Source of the DNA: Chrysaora quinquecirrha
Taxonomy: Eukaryota; Cnidaria; Scyphozoa; Semaeostomeae; Pelagiidae
Reading direction: 5' to 3'
Length of the DNA: 64,000 nucleotides
Assembly (NCBI GenBank): GCA_014526335.1
Contig: JACTAT010000210.1
Span: 1-64,000, forward strand
In this document: positions 53,800-64,000 of the stretch, in pieces
Layout: each line of letters opens with the position of its first letter
Numbering within the stretch: the stretch's first letter is position 1
Program-made: the position numbers and the translations under genes
Notes under the pieces: model-generated
Told to the model about the DNA's origin: nothing
Databases searched by the model: none
Seen by the model: only the letters and a program-made list of their open reading frames with translations

Positions 53800-54769
53800 A
53801 GAGTTAATTTTTTTAAATGTTTCCCAGTCAATAACATTGATAGTTGCCCTGTGTCCACTGTCATTGGAATCTTCTGTCCCTCAATAAAGATATTTGCCTT
53901 TGGTTGAGTGCTTTTGGGGACCGGATTTTGGTGTTCAGTTGAATAGCAGTAGTGACTGTCAGAAGATGACTCAGAGTCTGAAGGCTGTCCTTGGTCTGGA
54001 GCAGTTTCCAGTGGGTTAATGGGCTGAAATGACTTTTGTTTTGAGCGGCAATATTTGGCAAAATGATTATCTTTCCCACAGGCTTTGCAAGTTTTTCCTT
54101 TTGCTGGGCAAACAGATGTATGGGGTATTCCTCCACAGTTAAAACAATGTTTTGGTCGTGGACGGCTTTCAAATTTGTTTGATGAAATTTTGTTTAGCTT
54201 TTCTGAATGCAAAGAGTTTTGTTCAATGCGGTGTTCAATTTGTGCTGCCTGGAAAGAGCTGGATTCCTCCCGTCTTCCTGCAATGAGCATATCACTAAGT
54301 TTGAAATCCGGATCTCGCAATGCAAGTTTGCGAAGTCGACTTGACTTTCCACCAATCACTATTTGCATTTGTATCTCAAAATCAGGGTCATGAAACTCAC
54401 AGTTTTGAGCTAGAGAACGCAGACGTGTGTGAAACTGATCGATACTTTCACCTGAGCCCTGTATGGCCTGACGAAATGTATAAACTTCGAAAATGCGGTT
54501 TTTCTGTGGTTGAAAATGGGCAGTCAGTTTTTCACAAGCAGACTTGTAATCCTCTCCAGTGTTGTCTAAATGACGAAAAATTTCACGCACACGGAACCCG
54601 CTTGGTATAAAAGTAAGGCTCTTTTCCTTTTATCATCATTGATGTCGCTCGCAACTAGAAATGTTTCGAAGTCCTCTAACCAGACTTTCCAACGACAAGA
54701 TACATCTGCTCCGAGAGCAGTGTCTGGATCGAACGGAGGCATAGGTGCTAGGCCAGCAGAGGTCGCCAT
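53790..54769 (-). pseudogene. Gypsy gag and start of protease, frameshifted
   Basis: The gag start is at 54769 (MATSAGLAPMPPFD; then WKVWLEDFETFLVASD), typical of K02A2.6-like gag. Near 54590 the frame shifts and continues as REIFRHLDNTGEDYKSAC...FQPQKN and FRQAIQGSGESIDQFHTRLR. Two CCHC knuckles follow: CFNCGGIPHTSVC and CKACGKDNHFAKYC. The protease motif MTVDTG lies near the end, after which the frame is lost again around 53800-53860. Confidence 0.88.
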
Positions 54770-54869
54770 GATAAAACAACTGAAAATGGCCTAAGCGACT
54801 CGTAACAACAAAATACAGGTAGAAAACGATAACTAAATAATGTCCAAAGTTAGTAAATCCTATCGCCAT

Positions 54870-55023
54870 TGTTGTGTTCCGTGAATCCAGGATAAAGTTC
54901 AAGATACAGACAAGAAGAGCAAGTTACGACAACCAGTTCATTACTATCATTCAACACGTGCCCAAAGCACTTCCCTGGCCCGGGGGCTGGGTACTAGAAG
55001 TTATGTAAGATGGCTACACGACA
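54870..55023 (-). repeat. Gypsy 5' LTR
   Basis: 154 bp. Immediately inside it, on the minus strand, the sequence starts ATGGCGATAGGA; TGGCGATAGG is a plausible primer-binding start. Confidence 0.85.
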
Positions 55024-58000
55024 TCTCTTACGTCTTCGATCTTCCGTTATTTGTTCTTAAGTTTTAGGTACTTCTTTTTTAGTTCTTTGGCCTCATGTCA
55101 TTATTTTGTAATTCTGAGGTCTTTGGTCTTCAGTTTGTATTTCCTAGGTCTCAAGTCCTCGTTTTATAGTGCTCAAAATCTTTGTTTCGTAGTTCTTAGG
55201 TCTTAAAGTGTCTTAAGTCTTCTTAGGTCTTAAGTCCTTAGATCTTTGATCTTTCGTTTGCAGTTCTTAGGTCTTAGGTCTTCAGTTTGTAGTTCTTAAG
55301 TCTTACGTCATTCTTTTGTAGTCCTTAGATCTTTGGTCTTTCTTTTGCAGTTCTTAGGTCTTAGGTCTTCAGTTTGTAGTTCTTAAGTCTTAAGTCATTC
55401 TTTTGTAGTCCTTAGGCCTTTTGTGTTTCTTTCGTAGTTCTTAGGTCTTAGGTCCTCAGTTTGTAGTTCTTATGTTTTAGGTCCTTCTTTTGCAGTTCTT
55501 AGGTCTTAGATCTTAAGTTTGTAGTTCTTAAGCCTAACATCATTCTTTTGTAGTCCTTAGATCTTTGGTCTTTCTTTTGCAGTTCTTAGGTCTTAGATCT
55601 TAAGCTTGTAGTTCTTAAGTCTTACGTCATTCTTTTGTAGTCCTTAGATCTTTGGTCTTTCGTTTGCAGTTCTTAGGTCTTAGGTCTTCAGTTTGTAGTT
55701 CTTAAGTCTTACGTCATTCTTTTGTAGTCCTTAGATCTTTGGTCTTTCTTTTGCAGTTCTTAGGTCATAGATCTTCAGTTTGTAGTTCTTATGTTTTAGG
55801 TCCTTCTTTTGTAGTCCTTAGATCTTTGGTCTTTCGTTTGCAGTTCTTAGGTCTTAGGTCTTCAGTTTGTAGTTCTTAAGTCTTACGTCATTCTTTTGTA
55901 GTCCTTAGATCTTTGGTCTTTCTTTTGCAGTTCTTAGGTCTTAGGTCTTCAGTTTGTAGTTCTTAAGTCTTAAGTCATTCTTTTGTAGTCCTTAGGCCTT
56001 TTGTGTTTCTTTCGTAGTTCTTAGGTCTTAGGTCTTCAGTTTGTAGTTCTTATGTTTTAGGTCCTTCTTTTGCAGTTCTTAGGTCTTAGATCTTAAGTTT
56101 GTAGTTCTTAAGCCTAACGTCATTCTTTTGTAGTCCTTAGATCTTTGGTCTTTCTTTTGCAGTTCTTAGGTCTTAGATCTTAAGCTTGTAGTTCTTAAGT
56201 CTTACTTCATTCTTTTGTAGTCCTTAGATCTTTGGTCTTTCGTTTTCAGTTCTTAGGTCTTAGGTCTTCAGTTTGTAGTTCTTAAGTCTTACGTCATTCT
56301 TTTGTAGTCCTTAGATCTTTGGTCTTTCTTTTGCAGTTCTTAGGTCTTAGATCTTCAGTTTGTAGTTCTTATGTTTTAGGTCCTTCTTTTGTAGTCCTTA
56401 GATCTTTGGTCTTTCTTTTGCAGTTCTTAGGTCATAGGTCTTCAGTTTGTAGTTCTTATGTTTTAGGTCCTTCTTTTGTAGTCCTTAGATCTTTGGTCTT
56501 TCTTTTGCAGTTCTTAGGTCTTAGATCTTAAGTTTGTAGTTCTTAAGCCTCACGTCATTCTTTTGTAGTCCTTAGATCTTTGGTCTTTCTTTTGCAGTTC
56601 TTAGGTCTTAGATCTTAAGTTTGTAGTTCTTAAGCCTTACGTCATTCTTTTGTAGTCCTTAGATCTTTGGTCTTTCTTTTGCAGTTCTTAGGTCTTAGGT
56701 CTTCAGTTTGTAGTTCTTATGTTTTAGGTCCTTCTTTTGTAGTCCTTAGATCTTTGGTCTTTCTTTTGCAGTTCTTAGGTCATAGGTCTTCAGTTTGAAA
56801 TTCTTATGTTTTAGGTCCTTCTTTTGTAGTCCTTAGATCTTTTGTCTTTCTTTTGTAGTTGTTAAGTCTTAAGAAGTCTTTCATTTGTAGTTTTTAAGTT
56901 TTAGGTCTTTCATTAGTAGTTCTACGGACTTCAAACTACATTTTCTAGTTCTTTAAGTCTTAGGTCCTTCTTTTGTATTTCCCTGGTCTTACCTCTTAAA
57001 TTTGTAGTTCTTAGGGCTTAGGTCTTTTAATTGTTTGGTCTCGTCGTGTCATTGGTTTGCAATCCTGAGGTCTTTAATCTTCGGTTTGTAATTTTCAAGT
57101 CTAAGATCTTTCTTTTTTAGGCCTTAGGTCTTATTTTCTTACTGTTCTTACGTCCTCGATCCTCCGTTATTTGTTCTTAAGTTTTAGGTACTTCTTTTTT
57201 AGTTCTTTGGCCTCATGTCATTATTTTGTAATTCTGAGGTCTTTGGTCTTCAGTTTGTATTTCCTAGGTCTAAAGTCCTCGTTTTATAGTGCTCAAAATC
57301 TTTGTTTCGTAGTTCTTAGGTCTTAAAGTGTCTTAAGTCTTCTTAGGTCTTAAGTCCTTAGATCTTTGATCTTTCGTTTGCAGTTCTTAGGTCTTAGGTC
57401 TTCAATTTGTAGTTCTTAAGTCTTACGTCATTCTTTTGTAGTCCTTAGATCTTTGGTCTTTCTTTTGCAGTTCTTAGGTATTAGATCTTAAGTTTGTAGT
57501 TCTTAAGCCTTACGTCATTCTTTTGTAGTCCTTAGATCTTTGGTCTTTCTTTTGCTGTTCTTAGGTCTTAGATCTTAAATTTTTAATTCTTAAGTCTTAC
57601 GTCATTCTTTTGTAGTCCTTAGATCTTTGGTCTTTCTTTTGCAGTTCTTAGGTCTTAGATCTTAAGCTTGTAGTTCTTAAGTCTTACGTAATTCTTTTGT
57701 AGTCCTTAGATCTTTGGTCTTTCGTTTGCAGTTCTTAGGTCTTAGATCTTAAGTTTGTAGTTCTTATGTTTTAGGTCCTTCTTTTGTAGTCCTTAGATCT
57801 TTGGTCTTTTTTGTGCAGTTCTTAGGTCTTAGATCTTAAGTATGTAGTTCTTAAGCCTTACGTCATTCTTTTGTAGTCCTTAGATCTTTGGTCTTTCTTT
57901 TGCAGTTCTTAGGTCTTAGATCTTAAGTTTGTAGTTCTTAAGCCTTACGTCATTCTTTTGTAGTCCTTAGATCTTTGGTCTTTCTTTTGCAGTTCTTAGG

Positions 58001-61000
58001 TCTTAGGTCTTCAGTTTGTAGTTCTTATGTTTTAGGTCCTTCTTTTGTAGTCCTTAGATCTTTGGTCTTTCTTTTGCTGTTCTTAGGTCTTAGATCTTAC
58101 ATTTGTAGTTCTTAAGTCTTACGTCATTCTTTTGTAGTCCTTAGATCTTTGGTCTTTCTTTTGCAGTTCTTAGGTCTTAGATCTTAAGCTTGTAGTTCTT
58201 AAGTCTTACGTCATTCTTTTGTAGTCCTTAGATCTTTGGTCTTTCGTTTGCAGTTCTTAGGTCTTAGATCTTCAGTTTGTAGTTCTTATGTTTTAGGTCC
58301 TTCTTTTGTAGTCCTCAGATCTTTGGTCTTTCTTTTGCAGTTCTTAGGTCTTAGATCTTAAGTTTGTAGTTCTTAAGCCTTACGTCATTCTTTTGTAGTC
58401 CTTAGATCTTTGGTCTTTCTTTTGCAGTTCTTAGGTCTTAGGTCTTCAGTTTGTAGTTCTTATGTTTTAGGTCCTTCTTTTGTAGTCCTTAGATCTTTGG
58501 TCTTTCTTTTGCAGTTCTTAGGTCTTAGGTCTTCAGTTTGTAGTTCTTATGTTTTAGGTCCTTCTTTTGTAGTCCTTAGATCTTTGGTCTTTCTTTTGCA
58601 GTTCTTAGGTCATAGGTCTTCAGTTTGAAATTCTTATGTTTTAGGTCCTTCTTTTGTAGTCCTTAGATCTTTTGTCTTTCTTTTGTAGTTGTTAAGTCTT
58701 AAGAAGTCTTTCATTTGTAGTTTTTAAGTTTTAGGTCTTTCATTAGTAGTTCTACGGACTTCAAACTACATTTTCTAGTTCTTTAAGTCTTAGGTCCTTC
58801 TTTTGTATTTCCCTGGTCTTACGTCTTAAATTTGTAGTTCTTAGGGCTTAGGTCTTTTAATTGTTTGGTCTCGTCGTGTCATTGGTTTGCAATCCTGAGG
58901 TCTTTGATCTTCGGTTTGTAATTTTCAAGTCTAAGATCTTTCTTTTTTAGGCCTTAGGTCTTATTTTCTTACTGTTCTTACGTCTTCGATCTTCCGTTAT
59001 TTGTTCTTAAGTTTTAGGTACTTCTTTTTTAGTTCTTTGGCCTCATGTCATTAATTTGTAATTCTGAGGTCTTTGGTCTTCAGTTTGTATTTCCTAGGTC
59101 TCAAGTCCTCGTTTTATAGTGCTCAAAATCTTTGTTTCGTAGTTCTTAGGTCTTAAAGTGTCTTAAGTCTTCTTAGGTCTTAAGTCCTTAGGTCTTTGAT
59201 CTTTCGTTTGCAGTTCTTAGGTCTTAGGTCTTCAGTTTCTAGTTCTTAAGTCTTACGTCATTCTTTTGTAGTCCTTAGATCTTTGGTCTTTCTTTTGCAG
59301 TTCTTAGGTCTTAGATCTTAAGTTTGTAGTTCTTAAGCCTTATGTCATTCTTTTGTAGTCCTTAGATCTTTGGTCTTTCTTTTGCTGTTCTTAGGTCTTA
59401 GATCTTAAATTTGTAGTTCTTAAGTCTTACGTCATTCTTTTGTTGTCCTTAGATCTTTGGTCTTTCTTTTGCAGTTCTTAGGTCTTAGATCTTAAGCTTG
59501 TAGTTCTTAAGTCTTACGTCATTCTTTTGTAGTCCTTAGATCTTTGGTCTTTCGTTTGCAGTTCTTAGGTCTTAGATCTTCAGTTTGTAGTTCTTATGTT
59601 TTAGGTCCTTCTTTTGTAGTCCTCAGATCTTTGGTCTTTCTTTTGCAGTTCTTAGGTCTTAGATCTTAAGTTTGTAGTTCTTAAGCCTTACGTCATTCTT
59701 TTGTAGTCCTTAGATCTTTGGTCTTTCTTTTGCAGTTCTTAGGTCTTAGATCTTAAGTTTGTAGTTCTTAAGCCTTACGTCATTCTTTTGTAGTGCTTAG
59801 ATCTTTGGTCTTTCTTTTGCAGTTCTTAGGTCTTAGGTCTTCAGTTTGTAGTTCTTATGTTTTAGGTCCTTCTTTTGTAGTCCTTAGATCTTTGGTCTTT
59901 CTTTTGCAGTTCTTAGGTCTTAGGTCTTCAGTTTGTAGTTCTTATGTTTTAGGTCCTTCTTTTGAAGTCCTTAGATCTTTGGTCTTTCTTTTGCAGTTCT
60001 TAGGTCATAGGTCTTCAGTTTGAAGTTCTTATGTTTTAGGTCCTTCTTTTGTAGTCCTTAGATCTTTGGTCTTTCTTTTGCAGTTCTTAGGTCTTAGATC
60101 TTAAGTTTGTAGTTCTTAAGCCTTACGTCATTCTTTTGTAGTCCTTAGATCTTTGGTCTTTCTTTTGCTGTTCTTAGGTCTTAGATCTTAAATTTGTAGT
60201 TCTTAAGTCTTACGTCATTCTTTTGTAGTCCTTAGATCTTTGGTCTTTCGTTTGCAGTTCTTAGGTCTTAGGTCTTCAGTTTGTAGTTCTTAAGTCTTAC
60301 GTCATTCTTTTGCAGCCCTTAGATCTTTGGTCTTTCTTTTGCAGTTCTTAGGTCTTAGGTCTTCAGTTTGTAGTTCTTAAGTCTTAAGTCATTCTTTTGT
60401 AGTCCTTAGGCTTTTTGTGTTTCTTTCGTAGTTCTTAGGTCTTAGGTCTTCAGTTTGTAGTTCTTATGTTTTAGGTCCTTCTTTTGCAGTTCTTAGGTCT
60501 TAGATCTTAAGTTTGTAGTTCTTAAGCCTAACGTCATTCTTTTGTAGTCCTTAGATCTTTGGTCTTTCTTTTGCAGTTCTTAGGTCTTAGATCTTAAGCT
60601 TGTAGTTCTTAAGTCTTACGTCATTCTTTTGTAGTCCTTAGATCTTTGGTCTTTCGTTTGCAGTTCTTAGGTCTTAGGTCTTCAGTTTGTAGTTCTTAAG
60701 TCTTACGTCATTCTTTTGTAGTCCTTAGATCGTTGGTCTTTCTTTTGCAGTTCTTAGGTCTTAGATCTTCAGTTTGTAGTTCTTATGTTTTAGGTCCTTC
60801 TTTTGTAGTCCTTAGATCTTTGGTCTTTCTTTTGCAGTTCTTAGGTCATAGGTCTTCAGTTTGTAGTTCTTATGTTTTAGGTCCTTCTTTTGTAGTCCTT
60901 AGATCTTTGGTCTTTCTTTTGCAGTTCTTCGGTCTTAGATCTTAAGTTTGTAGTTCTTAAGCCTTACGTCATTCTTTTGTAGTCCTTAGATCTTTGGCCT

Positions 61001-64000
61001 TTCTTTTGCAGTTCTTAGGTCTTAGATCTTAAGTATGTAGTTCTTAAGCCTTACGTCATTCTTTTGTAGTCCTTAGATCTTTGGTCTTTCTTTTGCAGTT
61101 CTTAGGTCTTAGGTCTTCAGTTTGTAGTTCTTATGTTTTAGGTCCTTCTTTTGTAGTCCTTAGATCTTTGGTCTTTCTTTTGCAGTTCTTAGGTCTTAGG
61201 TCTTCAGTTTGTACTTCTTATGTTTTAGGTCCTTCTTTTGTAGTCCTTAGATCTTTGGTCTTTTTTTTGCAGTTCTTAGGTCTTAGATCTTAAGTTTGTA
61301 GTTCTTAAGCCTTACGTCATTCTTTTGTAGTCCTTAGATCTTTGGTCTTTCTTTTGCTGTTCTTAGGTCTTAGATCTTAAATTTGTAGTTCTTAAGTCTT
61401 ACGTCATTCTTTTGTAGTCCTTAGATCTTTGGTCTTTCGTTTGCAGTTCTTAGGTCTTAGGTCTTCAGTTTGTAGTTCTTAAGTCTTACGTCATTCTTTT
61501 GCAGCCCTTAGATCTTTGGTCTTTCTTTTGCAGTTCTTAGGTCTTAGGTCTTCAGTTTGTAGTTCTTAAGTCTTAAGTCATTCTTTTGTAGTCCTTAGGC
61601 TTTTGTGTTTCTTTCGTAGTTCTTAGGTCTTAGGTCTTCAGTTTGTAGTTCTTATGTTTTAGGTCCTTCTTTTGCAGTTCTTAGGTCTTAGATCTTAAGT
61701 TTGTAGTTCTTAAGCCTAACGTCATTCTTTTGTAGTCCTTAGATCTTTGGTCTTTCTTTTGCAGTTCTTAGGACTTAGATCTTAAGCTTGTAGTTCTTAA
61801 GTCTTACGTCATTCTTTTGTAGTCCTTAGATCTTTGGTCTTTCGTTTGCAGTTCTTAGGTCTTAGGTCTTCAGTTTGTAGTTCTTAAGTCTTACGTCATT
61901 CTTTTGTAGTCCTTAGATCGTTGGTCTTTCTTTTGCAGTTCTTAGGTCTTAGATCTTCAGTTTGTAGTTCTTATGTTTTAGGTCCTTCTTTTGTAGTCCT
62001 TAGATCTTTGGTCTTTCTTTTGCAGTTCTTAGGTCATAGGTCTTCAGTTTGTAGTTCTTATGTTTTAGGTCCTTCTTTTGTAGTCCTTAGATCTTTGGTC
62101 TTTCTTTTGCAGTTCTTCGGTCTTAGATCTTAAGTTTGTAGTTCTTAAGCTTTACGTCATTCTTTTGTAGTCCTTAGATCTTTGGTCTTTCTTTTGCAGT
62201 TCTTAGGTCTTAGATCTTAAGTTTGTAGTTCTTAAGCCTTACGTCATTCTTTTGTAGTCCTTAGATCTTTGGTCTTTCTTTTGCAGTTCTTAGGTCTTAG
62301 GTCTTCAGTTTGTAGTTCTTATGTTTTAGGTCCTTCTTTTGTAGTCCTTAGATCTTTGGTCTTTCTTTTGCAGTTCTTAGGTCTTAGGTCTTCAGTTTGT
62401 ACTTCTTATGTTTTAGGTCCTTCTTTTGTAGTCCTTAGATCTTTGGTCTTTTTTTTGCAGTTCTTAGGTCATAGGTCTTCAGTTTGAAGTTCTTATGTTT
62501 TAGGTCCTTCTTTTGTAGTCCTTAGATCTTTTGTCTTTCTTTTGTAGTTGTTAAGTCTTAAGAAGTCTTTCATTTGTAGTTTTTAAGTCTTAGGTCTTTC
62601 ATTAGTAGTTCTACGGACTTCGAACTACATTTTCTAGTTCTTTAAGTCTTAGGTCCTTCTTTTGTATTTCCCTGGTCTTACGTCTTAAATTTGTAGTTCT
62701 TAGGTCTTAGGTCTTTTAATTGTTTGGTCTCGTCGTGTCATTGGTTTGCAATCCTGAGGTCTTTGATCTTCGGTTTGTAATTTTCAAGTCTAAGATCTTT
62801 CTTTTTTAGGCCTTAGGTCTTATTTTCTTACTGTTCTTACGTCTTCTATCTTCCGTTATTTGTTCTTAAGTTTTAGGTACTTCTTTTTTAGTTCTTTGGC
62901 CTCATGTCATTATTTTGTAATTCTGAGGTCTTTGGTCTTCAGTTTGTATTTCCTAGGTCTCAAGTCCTCGTTTTATAGGGCTCAAAATCTTTGTTTCGTA
63001 GTTCTTAGGTCTTAAAGTGTCTTAAGTCTTCTTAGGTCTTAAGTCCTTAGATCTTTGGTCTTTCTTTTGCAGTTCTTAGGTCTTAGATCTTAAGTTTGTA
63101 GTTCTCAAGCCTTACGTCATTCTTTTGTAGTCCTTAGATCTTTGGTCTTTCTTTTGCTGTTCTTAGGTCTTAGATCTTAAATTTGTAGTTCTTAAGTCTT
63201 ACGTCATTCTTTTGTAGTCCTTAGATCTTTGGTCTTTCTTTTGCAGTTCTTAGGTCTTAGATCTTAAGTTTGTAGTTCTTAAGCCTTACGTCATTCTTTT
63301 GTAGTCCGTAGATCTTTGGTCTTTCTTTTGCAGTTCTTAGGTCTTAGATCTTAAGTTTGTAGTTCTTAAGTTTTACGTCATTCTTTTGTAGTCCTTAGAT
63401 CTTTGGTCTTTCTTTTGCCGTTCTTAGGTCTTAGATCTTAAGTTTGTAGTTCTCAAGTCTTGCGTCATTCTTTTGCAGTCCTTAGATCTTTGGTCTTTCG
63501 TTTGCAGTTCTTAGGTCTTAGGTCTTCAGTTTGTAGTTCTTAAGTCTTACCTCATTCTTTTGTAGTCCTTAGATCTTTGGTCTTTCTTTTGCAGTTCTTA
63601 GGTCATAGGTCTTCAGTTTGTAGTTCTTAAGCCTTACGTCATTCTTTTGTAGTCCTTAGATCTTTGGTCTTTCTTTTGCAGTTCTTAGGTCTTAGGTCTT
63701 CAGTTTGTAGTTCTTATGTTTTAGGTCCTTCTTTTGTAGTCCTTAGATCTTTGGTCTTTCTTTTGCAGTTCTTAGGTCTTAGGTCTTCAGTTTGTACTTC
63801 TTATGTTTTAGGTCCTTCTTTTGTAGTCCTTAGATCTTTGGTCTTTTTTTTGCAGTTCTTAGGTCATAGGTCTTCAGTTTGAAGTTCTTATGTTTTAGGT
63901 CCTTCTTTTGTAGTCCTTAGATCTTTTGTCTTTCTTTTGTAGTTGTTAAGTCTTAAGAAGTCTTTCATTTGTAGTTTTTAAGTCTTAGGTCTTTCATTAG
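55024..64000. repeat. Satellite array (right block), continuing past the window
   Basis: Same 29/87-bp organisation as the left block. A distinctive more-diverged segment of ~500 bp (beginning TAGTTGTTAAGTCTTAAGAA, containing TTGTTTGGTCTCGTCGTG and GTTTTATAGTGCTC) recurs near 56855, 58685, 62544 and 63939, dividing the array into domains of about 1.83, 3.86 and 1.40 kb. Its second half also lies at 55024-55230, beside the gypsy LTR. Plus-strand frames with a 29-residue period stay open because 87 is a multiple of three. Confidence 0.95.
60070..62445. repeat. Recent 1188-bp tandem duplication within the satellite
   Basis: Rare variants recur at a fixed offset of 1188 bp: TTTGCAGCCCTTAGATC, GATCGTTGGTC, GTTCTTCGGTC and GTACTTCTTATG. 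1188 is 41 x 29 minus 1, and the one-base difference is visible as CTTTTTGTG at 60410 against CTTTTGTG at 61600. This is a higher-order unit copied much more recently than the array itself. Confidence 0.85.

Larger units (their letters stand above)
50541..55023 (-). mobile_element. Ty3/gypsy LTR retrotransposon (K02A2.6-like), 4.5 kb, minus strand, inside the satellite
   Basis: Short 154-bp LTRs (50541-50694 and 54870-55023) start TGTTG and end CAACA/CGACA. Gag with two zinc knuckles, a DTG protease, reverse transcriptase, RNase H and integrase are present in gypsy order, with at least two frameshifts. The LTRs differ at about 17 positions by eye, nearly all transitions. No target duplication is seen: the left flank ends GCAGTT and the right flank begins TCTCTT, and they come from different phases of the satellite. 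Confidence 0.93.

Noticed and set aside
56319..63882. Repeated plus-strand ORFs of ~70 residues (MVFLLQFLGLRSSVCSSY...) across the satellite
   Set aside because: They exist because the 87-bp unit is a multiple of three; there is no conserved start context, no codon bias, and they break wherever a unit is altered.

Overview
The window is animal (metazoan) nuclear DNA. Four host genes with GT-AG introns and animal protein families can be read: RBM19 (5' part only, minus), COX6A (plus), DENR (minus) and MLEC/malectin (minus). The mix of mobile elements (BEL/Pao, Ty3/gypsy of the K02A2.6-like kind, a Penelope remnant, CR1/L2-like LINEs, and many short inverted-repeat elements with G-rich ends) suggests a marine invertebrate, most likely a cnidarian. 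The phylum is an inference from these families; no species is claimed. From general knowledge of the human map, the orthologues of all four genes lie on chromosome 12q24, so the window looks like a piece of an old animal linkage group.

Layout. 1-0.8 kb: RBM19 start. 0.8-5.4 kb: intergenic repeats, including a nested inverted-repeat element and a ~160-bp tandem array. 5.5-15.2 kb: a GAT microsatellite that received a 3.15-kb fold-back element (arms ~760 bp, centre with a 108-bp higher-order minisatellite) and then a 6.1-kb BEL/Pao retrotransposon with apparently identical LTRs. 15.8-18.8 kb: COX6A, three coding exons. 19.3-19.7 kb: Penelope GIY-YIG remnant. 20.05-25.35 kb: DENR, seven coding exons, one of only 20 nt, with an apparent one-base frameshift in the last; its introns hold a tRNA-derived SINE and a TTAA-flanked inverted-repeat element. 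25.4-27.0 kb: LINE fragment ending close to the DENR start codon. 27.2-29.6 kb: a second fold-back element whose arms are inverted minisatellites, bounded by a perfect 10-bp direct repeat and carrying a small ORF. 29.6-30.6 kb: two more inverted-repeat elements sharing a TTAA. 30.8-32.7 kb: a head-to-head inverted duplication of a broken transposon-type gene. 32.9-34.8 kb: LINE remnants. 37.2-41.6 kb: MLEC, four coding exons, with a possible divergent first exon at 41.8 kb. 41.9-44.8 kb: nested G-rich inverted-repeat elements, two with perfect 8-bp target duplications. 44.8-64 kb: a satellite of 29-bp subunits arranged as 87-bp triplets with larger-scale order, interrupted by a Ty3/gypsy element at 50.5-55.0 kb and running off the window.

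The host genes do not form a pathway: they act in rRNA processing (RBM19), mitochondrial respiration (COX6A), translation re-initiation and ribosome recycling (DENR) and ER glycoprotein quality control (MLEC). The dominant theme is inverted symmetry: more than a dozen elements, from 60 bp to 3 kb, are palindromic or carry terminal inverted repeats, and several are nested so that insertion order can be read. Coordinates of exons were read by hand from splice signals, reading phase and protein similarity; identities between repeat copies are by eye.
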